Assembly (NCBI GenBank): GCA_012519455.1
Contig: JAAYQE010000030.1
Coordinates: 1-34,174, forward strand
Origin: Syntrophomonadaceae bacterium
GTDB lineage: Bacteria; Bacillota; Ch66; Ch109
Direction: 5' to 3'
Length of the DNA: 34,174 bases
Made by a program: the position numbers and the translations under genes. Within the stretch, counting starts at the first letter, position 1, and each line of letters starts with the position of its first letter. The notes beneath the pieces were generated by a model that searched no databases, was not told the origin of the DNA, and was given only the letters and a program-made list of their open reading frames with translations. Positions 26,622 through 33,763 of this stretch are shown here, in pieces.

Positions 26622-26652
26622 AAATACAAAAACCTGGCTTTTATTGCCTAGG
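26622..26652 (-). terminator. Terminator of the toxin-antitoxin pair
   Basis: On the minus strand CCTAGGC pairs with GCCAGG (one bulge) across AATAAAA and is followed by TTTTTGTATTTTT. It lies about 60 bases after the relE stop. Confidence 0.65.
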
Positions 26653-26712
26653 CTTCTAAGTCGTTTATTTTTTATTCTAAAGTTAAAGGGTATCGTTTAG
26701 GCTTGTATTTTA

Positions 26713-26994
26713 CTATTTTTTATAGATATCCCCGCGTGATCCTATGGCTTCGATGATTATTAATCGTTCTTCGATTTTTACGTTATAAATAAGCCGCAAG
26801 TCACCAACGCGGCACCTATACTTTTGGCTAGAACCCCGCAACTGTTTAATATTTGCTCCGTTTACGGGGTTTGCGGATATTTCCTCAATTGCAGTCGCGA
26901 TGCGTTTTTGGGTGGTCTTATCAACGCGTTTAAGATAGTTGCGAGGCTGGGCTAATAATTGGACATTAAAGGTCGAGTTCTCGCTTGAGTTCAT
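26713..26994 (-). CDS. RelE/ParE-family toxin
   Basis: This toxin of up to 93 residues is of the RelE/ParE superfamily, whose RelE members cleave mRNA on the ribosome and whose ParE members poison gyrase. The typical pattern is seen: an N-terminal helix pair with DKTTQKRIATAIEEI, then IKQLRGSSQKYRCRVGDLRLIYNV and the C-terminal IIIEAIGSRGDIYKK. The KYRCRVGDLRLIY strand is the family core. The start overlaps the antitoxin gene by 29 bases, which points to coupled translation. The ATG at 26994 has only a weak ribosome binding site. Promoter control is expected to come from the upstream antitoxin. Confidence 0.88.
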   Translation of the reverse strand: MNSSENSTFNVQLLAQPRNYLKRVDKTTQKRIATAIEEISANPVNGANIKQLRGSSQKYRCRVGDLRLIYNVKIEERLIIIEAIGSRGDIYKK

Positions 26995-27343
26995 CCCAGC
27001 TAACGCCGCTTTCCTGATATTGCTCCTTGCCCAAGGTTGCTTTTTCGCTTTCTGGCCAGTCTAAATAAATGATGTCACGGCAGGACGGACAGATGAATTC
27101 GTCATACCAGGTTTCATTTTTATTTACGTTTGGGTTATTTAGCAGATCAGCTAGTATCAAGGGCGTACCGCATGTGGAGCAAAACGGGTCAATGTAAAAT
27201 GGTTTATTTCCAGGCCGTGGCATGGCTGCGCTTTCTGGGTGTACGTTTTTTACTAGCTCTTCCAGATATTTTTTGGCTCTCGCTATGTTTTGCTCAGGAA
27301 GCCTGTCAACCAAGCGATGGAGATCCTCTTTGAGCAAGCTCAT
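26966..27343 (-). CDS. Zinc-ribbon-containing antitoxin
   Basis: This 125-residue partner of RelE has three visible parts. Residues 1-32 (LKEDLHRLVDRLPEQNIARAK...) match the N-terminal helix module of many RelE-associated antitoxins. Residues 50-95 hold two CxxC knuckles (Cys 55, 58, 85, 88) like a zinc ribbon. The end (ESGVSWDELKRELDL) is the usual toxin-binding tail. The ribbon replaces the short acidic linker usually found. The ATG at 27343 follows GAGGGG nine bases upstream; the GTG at 27352 overlaps that site and is rejected. Confidence 0.82.
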   Translation of the reverse strand: MSLLKEDLHRLVDRLPEQNIARAKKYLEELVKNVHPESAAMPRPGNKPFYIDPFCSTCGTPLILADLLNNPNVNKNETWYDEFICPSCRDIIYLDWPESEKATLGKEQYQESGVSWDELKRELDL

Positions 27344-27407
27344 TAATAACACCCCTCTTCATTTTCCCGTTGCAAGCATTTCGTGATACTTAATTTGCTC
27401 ACAAGCT

Positions 27408-27417
27408 AACGCGTTAA
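27408..27417. promoter_or_regulatory. Candidate operator palindrome upstream of the antitoxin
   Basis: TAACGCGTTA is a perfect 10-base palindrome about 65 bases upstream of the antitoxin start, where an autoregulatory antitoxin would bind. The assignment rests on position and symmetry only. Confidence 0.3.
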
Positions 27418-27440
27418 ATATATTATTTTGATATTAACCT

Positions 27441-27653
27441 TTAAAATTTAAACTTATTACTATTTTCGGTTTTTTCCTTGTGCTGCTTAATAAGTGCTTC
27501 TAGGGCATCCGCCACCTGATCAATGTTTTCTTCTGGCAGATCCTCAGCGCGAGCTATTACATCATAGAGTTTTTTAGATTCTAAAGTAGGTGGGGAGGGG
27601 TTGTTGCTGCGGCCAAGGAGGTAATCAACAGAAACCCTTGCTATTCCTGGCTT
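27441..27653 (-). pseudogene. C-terminal fragment of an XRE-family repressor
   Basis: A minus-strand frame of 70 codons begins KPGIARVSVDYLLGRSNNPS, the end of a HTH_3 repressor (the SVDYLLGRS segment marks the close of the helix-turn-helix domain). It continues through a helical tail with EDLPEENIDQVADALEALI to a stop at 27441. The DNA-binding helices are missing. An in-frame stop (27654-27656) lies just before the tRNA CCA end at 27658, so the gene is cut exactly at the tRNA. Together with the ImmA fragment this is what remains of an ImmR-ImmA type module. Confidence 0.72.
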
Positions 27654-27657
27654 TTAG

Positions 27658-27732
27658 TGGAGCTGATGGGGGGATTCGAACCCCCGACCTGCTCATTACG
27701 AGTGAGCTGCTCTACCCCTGAGCCACATCAGC
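27658..27732 (-). tRNA. tRNA-Thr (anticodon CGT)
   Basis: The cloverleaf runs on the minus strand from GCTGATG to CATCAGC with an encoded CCA end. The anticodon stem is GCTCA/TGAGC with loop CTCGTAA, giving anticodon CGT, which reads ACG (Thr). The T arm is GGGGGTTCGAATCCCCC. The 3' end abuts a broken XRE gene. Confidence 0.95.
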
Positions 27733-27875
27733 CTACATAAATTAAACCTATTGCTTCTCTAATATAAAGATAGACCCCTTATAACAGGTTACCCTATATC
27801 CAGACGGTATTTATTATAATTGATTCCTGAAAGCTTGGCAATAGGGGGGTGCGAAAGAAGCGGACCTTTCTAATA

Positions 27876-27908
27876 TAAAAAAATGGCTACCTGTTGTAGG
27901 TAACCATA
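27876..27908 (-). terminator. Terminator of the DUF378 gene
   Basis: On the minus strand ATGGTTACCTACAACAGGTA is the rising stem and loop of a hairpin that ends GCCAT and is followed by seven T. It lies about 45 bases past the DUF378 stop. Confidence 0.8.
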
Positions 27909-27954
27909 TAAAGGTAATACTTAATACCAGTCAAATTAGATGATTGTTTTTTAG

Positions 27955-28191
27955 TTAACGGTCGTCGCCTCTGACATCGCGTGCCTCAATCCGGTTATCC
28001 CTGAAAAGCGGGATGAGCGAATAGATTCCCGCCAATCCTATCAGCGTGTAGATAACGCGGCTGGCTAGAGCAGCTGAACTGCCAAAGATGGCGGCAATCA
28101 AATCGTACTGAAATAGCCCTACGAGGCCCCAGTTGAGGGCGCCAATAATTACCAGAATGAGTGCTGTTTTATCAATTGCTGAGGTATTCAT
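27955..28191 (-). CDS. DUF378 family membrane protein
   Basis: This 78-residue protein has two membrane segments. The first, TALILVIIGALNWGLVGLF, contains the family's IGALNWGL motif. The second is YTLIGLAGIYSLIPLF. The short charged tail (RDNRIEARDVRGDDR) is cytoplasmic by the positive-inside rule. The ATG at 28191 follows GGGAGGTGG on the minus strand; the longer frame through 28227 is rejected because it would translate that ribosome binding site. Function is unknown. A 38-residue membrane protein gene lies upstream on the same strand. Confidence 0.88.
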   Translation of the reverse strand: MNTSAIDKTALILVIIGALNWGLVGLFQYDLIAAIFGSSAALASRVIYTLIGLAGIYSLIPLFRDNRIEARDVRGDDR

Positions 28192-28275
28192 AATTCCACC
28201 TCCCTTCCATTTGAATATTATTTCCAAATTCGAGAGAGAGAATACATGAAAAAGTTAAAAAGGGTAGGGAATAGT

Positions 28276-28392
28276 TTAGGATTTGTTTCGGGAACTGACA
28301 AAGGTCATGATTACGTTATCGTAGAAAACGTAAAGTATGGCGCCGCCGATGAGAATAATTAGGCCGAGGGCAATCATTTTATTAAGCGGCAT
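28276..28392 (-). CDS. 38-residue membrane miniprotein
   Basis: This short gene has a strong ribosome binding site (AAAGGAGGT on the minus strand, six bases before the ATG at 28392). The product starts MPLNKMIALGLI and has one membrane segment (MIALGLIILIGGAILYVFY) and a short polar tail ending SSRNKS. It is 84 bases upstream of DUF378 and may be transcribed with it. No family is recognised. Confidence 0.65.
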   Translation of the reverse strand: MPLNKMIALGLIILIGGAILYVFYDNVIMTFVSSRNKS

Positions 28393-28549
28393 CTTTTTAC
28401 CTCCTTTATTTAAGGACTGTATACCACCGTTAGTATAAACGTTATTTGGTTAGAATATTTTAAGTACATAATATATTGAGTAATAGTCTAGTTCTAAGTA
28501 CAAAATTTAGAAATCAGATCAAAAGTCTTAAATTTTCAGGGGACCAGAG

Positions 28550-28576
28550 AAGAAAAAAAGACCCTTTATGGGTCCT
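28550..28576 (-). terminator. Rho-independent terminator after the histidine kinase gene
   Basis: On the minus strand GGACCC and GGGTC pair across ATAAA and are followed by TTTTTTTC. It is about 80 bases past the kinase stop. Confidence 0.75.
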
Positions 28577-28599
28577 ATTAAAAGCGCATTAGATCCGGG

Positions 28600-28615
28600 T
28601 AATCCTATAGGATTA
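28600..28615. repeat. 16-base perfect palindrome
   Basis: TAATCCTATAGGATTA lies between the kinase stop and its terminator. It could be a protein-binding site or an RNA stem; no role is evident. Confidence 0.4.
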
Positions 28616-28657
28616 GGATGGTTATGAAAAATAGTTTGCATCTTTTGTCCCGGTACT

Positions 28658-29830
28658 TTAGATTTTTTTGACGTCAAAATTAAGGCTATTTTTTAATGGA
28701 ATCTTTATAAATATTTCGGTTCCTTTTCCCGGAGTGGTGTTAATATGAAATTCTCCGTTGAGGATTTCTGCTCGTTCACGCATGTGGATTAGGCCGTAGT
28801 GATCCCGGTTGTTCGTTTGAACCGATTCTAAATCAAATCCCTGGCCATTATCTTTGATCAACGTGGTAACGGTACTAGGAGTTTGTTCTATCTTTATTAT
28901 GGCTTCGGTAGCTTCAGCGTGTTTTCGGATATTAGATAGTGCTTCTTGAATCAGTCGAAATAAGGCCACTTCTAAATAGGGTTGTAGGCGTTTATCCTGA
29001 CCTAAGGTAACGAGGTGAACCGGAATCTGGTATTGCTCCTTAAAATCAGCAGTATATCGTTTTAGGGTGGGAATAAGGCCGAGGTCGTCTAGAGCCTGGG
29101 GTCGTAAATCAAAAATAATGCGGCGGAGATCCTGCAGGTTACCGCGAACCATATCTTTCAATTCTACTAATTCCCGACGTACTCGATGGAGATCCTGGTC
29201 CCACATTTTCTCGCAGAACTCCAACCTTAAGAAAATGTTGGTTAGCGCTTGGGCCGTACCATCGTGTATTTCGCGGGCCACCCTTCGACGTTCTTCCTCT
29301 TGGGCTTGGATAACCCACCAACCTAGTTGTTGCCTCTTTTGAAACTTATCTAAATGGCTAGTAACATCTTGCAGATTACGGCCGATAAATTTAAGCATCA
29401 TTCCTACTTGGGCCATTAAAACTTCTGCTCTTTGCACAATCCCTTCTAATCTTTTAAGGCTTCTTTCTAGATCATCCCGGCGCTGTCTCAGGAATATTTC
29501 TTTTTCGCGCAGGACCGAAATTTGAATTTGTATATTTTTAGCCAGGTCATAAGCTTTATGGATATCTTCTTCCGAATAACGGGTAAAATCCCGACTTACC
29601 TCCATTAATCGCTGGCGACTAATTTTCTCTTCTTTTTCTAAAAGATCTACTTTCTGGATAATCTCTAAAGCTTGTTCTCGCGTTTCTATTAATTCACTTT
29701 GAATCCGGTAATATTCTTTGCGCGCATTTTCCGCAATTTCAAAAATTTGGCTTCGGCTTTTATCTATACTATCTGTCATTTGTTTTACGATCGATTCTAG
29801 GGCTTTAATGTCTAGAATTTTAGCCGGCAT
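28658..29830 (-). CDS. DegS-like sensor histidine kinase
   Basis: This 390-residue soluble kinase of the HisKA_3/DegS group has a long N-terminal coiled coil (about 1-165, rich in Glu, Arg and Leu heptads) and no membrane segment, like DegS. The phospho-acceptor is H189 in EEERRRVAREIHDGTAQALTN. The ATPase domain has EALSNIRKHAEA (N box), IKDNGQGFDLE (G1) and GLIHMRERAEILNG (G2). DegS-type kinases phosphorylate a DegU-type response regulator, but none is adjacent here, so the partner must lie elsewhere. The ATG at 29830 follows AGGGGGTAA. It sits downstream of the HD-GYP gene on the same strand, 133 bases away. Confidence 0.9.
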   Translation of the reverse strand: MPAKILDIKALESIVKQMTDSIDKSRSQIFEIAENARKEYYRIQSELIETREQALEIIQKVDLLEKEEKISRQRLMEVSRDFTRYSEEDIHKAYDLAKNIQIQISVLREKEIFLRQRRDDLERSLKRLEGIVQRAEVLMAQVGMMLKFIGRNLQDVTSHLDKFQKRQQLGWWVIQAQEEERRRVAREIHDGTAQALTNIFLRLEFCEKMWDQDLHRVRRELVELKDMVRGNLQDLRRIIFDLRPQALDDLGLIPTLKRYTADFKEQYQIPVHLVTLGQDKRLQPYLEVALFRLIQEALSNIRKHAEATEAIIKIEQTPSTVTTLIKDNGQGFDLESVQTNNRDHYGLIHMRERAEILNGEFHINTTPGKGTEIFIKIPLKNSLNFDVKKI

Positions 29831-29963
29831 AGTTCAGTTACCCCCTGTGTTTAAAGTTAATTACTGCGTAAATTACTATTACTAAATATAATCTTTAAAG
29901 GGCAAATTTTATAGAGGTCATCATTAGAATTGAAGTTTAATGGAGATTAGGCCTCAGGTTATA

Positions 29964-31112
29964 TTAATCAGGGTCAATTTGGGTGTTATCTAACAGGGAT
30001 TCAATGGAGCCTCCTTCTTCTACTTCTTGTAAAATAGAGTAAGATAGTTGCTCGCTGAAAACTTTTACTATATATACGGTAGATAATTTATCTAAATCAA
30101 TTTCCTGCCGGCCGGGGACTTTATTTCTGCGTCGATCGGTTAGCATACGAATTATGGGGCGATGTTGTGATTGTTTATTAACATCCATTACAATGCCCAC
30201 ATCACCCGTATTTAATTGAACTACACTACCGACTGGATAAATAGCTATATTATCTAATAAAGCCGCTACTACGCGCGGGTCAAATAAAGTATAAGCTCCG
30301 CGCGTTAGTTCACGGATGGCATCATACGGAAGAAAGGCAGGTCGGTAGACCCGGTCTGCCAACAGAGCATCATAAACATCGGTTACGGCCACGATACGAG
30401 AGTATTCATGAATATCGTTCCCGCTTAGGCCGCGCGGATAGCCACTCCCGTTTATCCTCTCGTGGTGTTGATAAGCCACATGGGTGGAGAGTATCGATAT
30501 TTCAGGATAGTTACGCAGGATTTCAAAACCCTGTTCCGAGTGTTGCTGCATGAGTTGGAATTCTTTTTTCGTTAAACGGGTTGGTTTATTTAGAAGATCT
30601 AGAGGGATTTTCGTTTTACCAATGTCGTGCATAAGCGCGCCAATACCCAGTTCCTTTAGCTGAAGGGTATTATAGGAAAGAGAAATACCAGTCAACAAGG
30701 AAAGAATACAGACGTTAACGGAATGAGCAAAAGTATAATCATCAAAAGTACGGATGTCGACTAGATGAACCAGGGTATTAGAGTGAGAAAGCACTTCATC
30801 TAGGATTTTATCTACGGCATCGCGTAGATCTAAAACATTAATTCGGCGCGATGCTTCGATTTGCGTAAAGGTCTGCCGGACAATTTTTATCGTTTCTACG
30901 CGGGTTTTTTCGGATACGATTTCCGGGATAGACAACTCACTAGCAAATTCATCTTGAATATAAAGAGAATAGATGCTCAGTTCTTTTAAACGTGTGATAT
31001 AAAAATCGTTAAGCGCGATACCAGCGGCTAAAAGAATTTTACCTTCTGAACTATAAATTGCCCTTGCATTTATCATGCCGGACTGGGCATTTTCGACAGA
31101 AATTCTGCGCAT
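29964..31112 (-). CDS. HD-GYP domain cyclic-di-GMP phosphodiesterase
   Basis: This 382-residue protein has an N-terminal sensing part (about 1-115, no membrane segment), an HD-GYP domain (about 120-300) and a C-terminal beta extension (about 300-382). The metal and catalytic motifs are present: H130, HD 162-163 in LMHDIGKTKIP, H191, HHE 216-218, GYPRGL 224-229 and D245 in AVTDVYDAL. HD-GYP enzymes hydrolyse c-di-GMP; a complete motif set suggests activity. The ATG at 31112 follows GGAAGGTGTAC. It is divergent from the 688-residue gene across 176 bases. Confidence 0.92.
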   Translation of the reverse strand: MRRISVENAQSGMINARAIYSSEGKILLAAGIALNDFYITRLKELSIYSLYIQDEFASELSIPEIVSEKTRVETIKIVRQTFTQIEASRRINVLDLRDAVDKILDEVLSHSNTLVHLVDIRTFDDYTFAHSVNVCILSLLTGISLSYNTLQLKELGIGALMHDIGKTKIPLDLLNKPTRLTKKEFQLMQQHSEQGFEILRNYPEISILSTHVAYQHHERINGSGYPRGLSGNDIHEYSRIVAVTDVYDALLADRVYRPAFLPYDAIRELTRGAYTLFDPRVVAALLDNIAIYPVGSVVQLNTGDVGIVMDVNKQSQHRPIIRMLTDRRRNKVPGRQEIDLDKLSTVYIVKVFSEQLSYSILQEVEEGGSIESLLDNTQIDPD

Positions 31113-31288
31113 GGTACACCTTCCTACTGATGTTCAAGAGGTTCGGTTGGAGATTACTTGTTGATAATCTATTCGGTAAAGATAGCTTAATTCCTGCCAG
31201 GAATAAGGAGGAACCCCTGTTTTTCTGTTCCTTGCGTCTACTATTTGTATATGATAAACTGATTTAAACATGCTCCGGGGGTGAGGTT

Positions 31289-33355
31289 ATGACAAAAAGA
31301 AGTCGAAATCGATTTCGTCGACAACCAGGGGTTCCAAAACACTTGCTGCGCAGTTTGGCGCAGGATCTGGTTACGATGATGGAAAATGAAGAAAACTATC
31401 CTCTGGCCCTGGAACTAATAGACCAATTACCAACAGAGTTACAGACGGTCTTTCTGGAGAATTTATCCTCGGTACGCCAAGTAGAATTAGCTCGTTTTTT
31501 TTGGTTAATTGCCGATGAATTTGAAGATGAAGTACAAAAGGCCGCCCAAAGAGCCTTAGAAAAATATCGTTTGGCTGGTTTATCCGTAGACGAATGGAAA
31601 ATTGTTCGGCCTCCCTTTCCCCAAAAGTTATTTATGGCTCTTGCCTCTCGGACCCGCTTGCTTGGCCAGGTTTCTTTAGTTATGGCCTGGGAGCAGCCGA
31701 AAAACATGTTGGATGTTTGGTACTTTATCTTAAAATATGACCCGCGGGGGATTATGCGTTATTTACGCGTAATGAACTTATCGAAAGAGGGATTCCTGGA
31801 AGAACATGACCCGGAAGAAACCGGTATTGTTGAAATTTCTTTTGCCGAGGCCCGGCATTTGTTGCTGGAAGCTTACCAACATAATTTAGCGGGTGGAATT
31901 CCCGCCGCGCGTCCAATCTCTCAATATAGAGATTGGCTTGTAGGTGAATCGGAATTACAGCCCGAAGAAATAGAGGCCCTTACCTTCAAGTTGTCGGATA
32001 AAAAGTTGAAACCTCAACATGCGGTTAATGCTTTTTTTGTGGCTATGCGTAATGGTGACTGGGGTTTAATTTATGATTTAGCTTCGCGTAATTCGGTGGT
32101 CCGGCGTCAGCCGCGTAAAGAGTACGTAATGCAGCATTTAAACCAGGATGATTATCGGGAGATTTTCTTTTTGCAATCCAATATCGAGAGTCAGTTAGTC
32201 CAGCGTAAAAACGCAGAACTGCAAGCCTGCCTGACGATAAATGAAGAGGAACAGGTAGAAGAACATAAATATAAGTTTAACCTTACTACCGAGGGTTCTG
32301 GGTGGAAGATTCGCCAGGTGAAAAAAATAGGTTCCCGTGAATTGGATGAGGATGATCCCTATAACCCGGTGAATTATGAAGTCTACTGTGCCTTATATGA
32401 GGTCGTTGACGATAAGGAGGTACAGAAATTTTTAGATGAACTACCCGAGGTAGAACTTTACACGGAATTGGAGACTGGACTGCACTATCGTTGGCCGCGG
32501 TATCGGGATCTATTAGAAGAGGGTATTGATGTGGCCAGTTCGATTTTTGGTGAGTTTATCTTGACGGATAATGAGTTGCTGATTAATTCCCGAGATCGAC
32601 GGGATGTAGATGCCATTTGTAGTCTACTAGAAGAACAAGTTACCGGCGCCGTGCGGTATCAACAGCAATATTATGTAGATATTGATCTAGTATATACGAT
32701 ACTCAGTGGGGAGTTTTCTAATTTTGAGGAACTCCTAGGGGAGCTAGCCATTGAGGAAAATGAGGAGAAGTCCCCGGTGATGGTGGCTACGTATAAGGTG
32801 GGTAATTTAAATCCAGTATTAAAACGAATTCGATCTTTCTTAGTATTCGAATTTGATACTCCTGAGGGGGTAAAGACTTTTTATGAATTCGAGCAAATAC
32901 GAACAAAAGCTGAAGGCGGCGAATTAGGAGAAGGCTTTATTGCCGAGTATCGAGTTACCCCAGAGTATCTAACCGTAGCTACTTTCGGAAGAGAATATTT
33001 GCATATGGTTTGCGATGAGTTAGAGCGTGGACTGCATCGAAATCTGACGATGATAGAAGTGGGAGAAAAGTCAGAAGACCTATCTCTCCTGGCAGCAGTT
33101 GGTAAAACTCAACTCCCTAAAGACGATCTGTTGCGTTGGCAAAAAGAAGAATTGCGCCGCTGGCTGGAGACTAAATTACCGGCCTTAGAGGGGATGACTC
33201 CACGGCAGGCACGGCGTTCTATACGGGGACAACAGCTTTTATGGTCCCTTTTCAAACATATGAAGAGTTTACAACAGGACCTGCGACGTAAAGGCTTGAA
33301 CCCACCGATTGATTACCGGGCGTATATCCGGGCGATCGGGAACAGTGAACGTTAA
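31289..33355 (+). CDS. Large protein of unknown function
   Basis: I do not recognise this 688-residue soluble protein as a whole. The first 170 residues are helical, with a HEAT-like pattern (VELARFFWLIADEFEDEVQKAAQRALEKY is split here only by its helices). The middle (about 240-360) looks like an alpha/beta NTF2-type fold (AVNAFFVAMRNGDWGLIYDLAS then a beta meander). The acidic stretch at about 365-560 is predicted to be mixed. The last 60 residues (KLPALEGMTPRQARRSIRGQ then LLWSLFKHM) resemble a short module seen at the C-terminal end of some SEC-C and DUF2384-like proteins. The ATG follows GGGGGTGAGG. It is transcribed alone before the T-box. Confidence 0.8.
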   Translation: MTKRSRNRFRRQPGVPKHLLRSLAQDLVTMMENEENYPLALELIDQLPTELQTVFLENLSSVRQVELARFFWLIADEFEDEVQKAAQRALEKYRLAGLSVDEWKIVRPPFPQKLFMALASRTRLLGQVSLVMAWEQPKNMLDVWYFILKYDPRGIMRYLRVMNLSKEGFLEEHDPEETGIVEISFAEARHLLLEAYQHNLAGGIPAARPISQYRDWLVGESELQPEEIEALTFKLSDKKLKPQHAVNAFFVAMRNGDWGLIYDLASRNSVVRRQPRKEYVMQHLNQDDYREIFFLQSNIESQLVQRKNAELQACLTINEEEQVEEHKYKFNLTTEGSGWKIRQVKKIGSRELDEDDPYNPVNYEVYCALYEVVDDKEVQKFLDELPEVELYTELETGLHYRWPRYRDLLEEGIDVASSIFGEFILTDNELLINSRDRRDVDAICSLLEEQVTGAVRYQQQYYVDIDLVYTILSGEFSNFEELLGELAIEENEEKSPVMVATYKVGNLNPVLKRIRSFLVFEFDTPEGVKTFYEFEQIRTKAEGGELGEGFIAEYRVTPEYLTVATFGREYLHMVCDELERGLHRNLTMIEVGEKSEDLSLLAAVGKTQLPKDDLLRWQKEELRRWLETKLPALEGMTPRQARRSIRGQQLLWSLFKHMKSLQQDLRRKGLNPPIDYRAYIRAIGNSER

Positions 33356-33369
33356 CGCAGAATTAGTTA

Positions 33370-33398
33370 TTGACACTAAGATGCGAATTCCCTATACT
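33370..33398 (+). promoter_or_regulatory. Consensus promoter of the ilvD leader
   Basis: TTGACA (33370-33375) and TATACT (33393-33398) are separated by 17 bases. Five of six and six of six positions match sigma-A consensus, and the predicted start near 33405 lies just before the T-box stem I. Confidence 0.85.
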
Positions 33399-33429
33399 AG
33401 TAGTAATTTCTTTTCAGAATATTATAGCA

Positions 33430-33732
33430 GTAAAGGCGATGACGGGAGCTAAGGCTGTATTTTAGGGCAGGCAACAGAGAGCCGGGGAGCTGGAAACCGG
33501 TCCTGCCGAATACAAGCGCGTCTCATCCCCGAAGCCGTTAGCTGAACCGTTAATTACCGGAGAGATGGGGTTAACCAAGTAGGTGAGGCCGGTAGCAGCA
33601 TCCGTTAATGTGCTGGTGTATTTTGTACACGATAAGTAGGTTGCCTTTGTAGCAACAAGCAGGGTGGTACCGCGGGTTCCCTCTCGTCCCTGACGCCGTT
33701 AGGTTTGTCTGGGGAGAGGGGTTTTATTTTTC
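33430..33732 (+). promoter_or_regulatory. T-box riboswitch leader of ilvD
   Basis: The leader has stem I with the AG-bulge segment ACAGAGAGCCGGGG, a large central region, the T-box core AGCAGGGTGGTACCGCGGG (33658-33676) whose TGGT pairs with the NCCA of uncharged tRNA, and a terminator stem CCCTCTC/GAGAGGG followed by GTTTTATTTTT (33679-33731). Pairing the lower stem as GGGA/TCCC leaves CTCA in the specifier loop, so the specifier is most likely CTC (Leu) at 33522-33524. GTC (Val) and ATC (Ile) overlap it and remain possible. Uncharged tRNA should favour antitermination and ilvD expression. Confidence 0.93.
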
Positions 33733-33763
33733 GTGGAGGTAATAATCATACGGGGGTGAAGAT

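Noticed and set aside
27841-27860. A G-rich stretch beyond the tRNA looked at as a second att copy
   Set aside because: It shares only a run of G with the tRNA T arm; there is no real repeat of the tRNA 3' end in this window.
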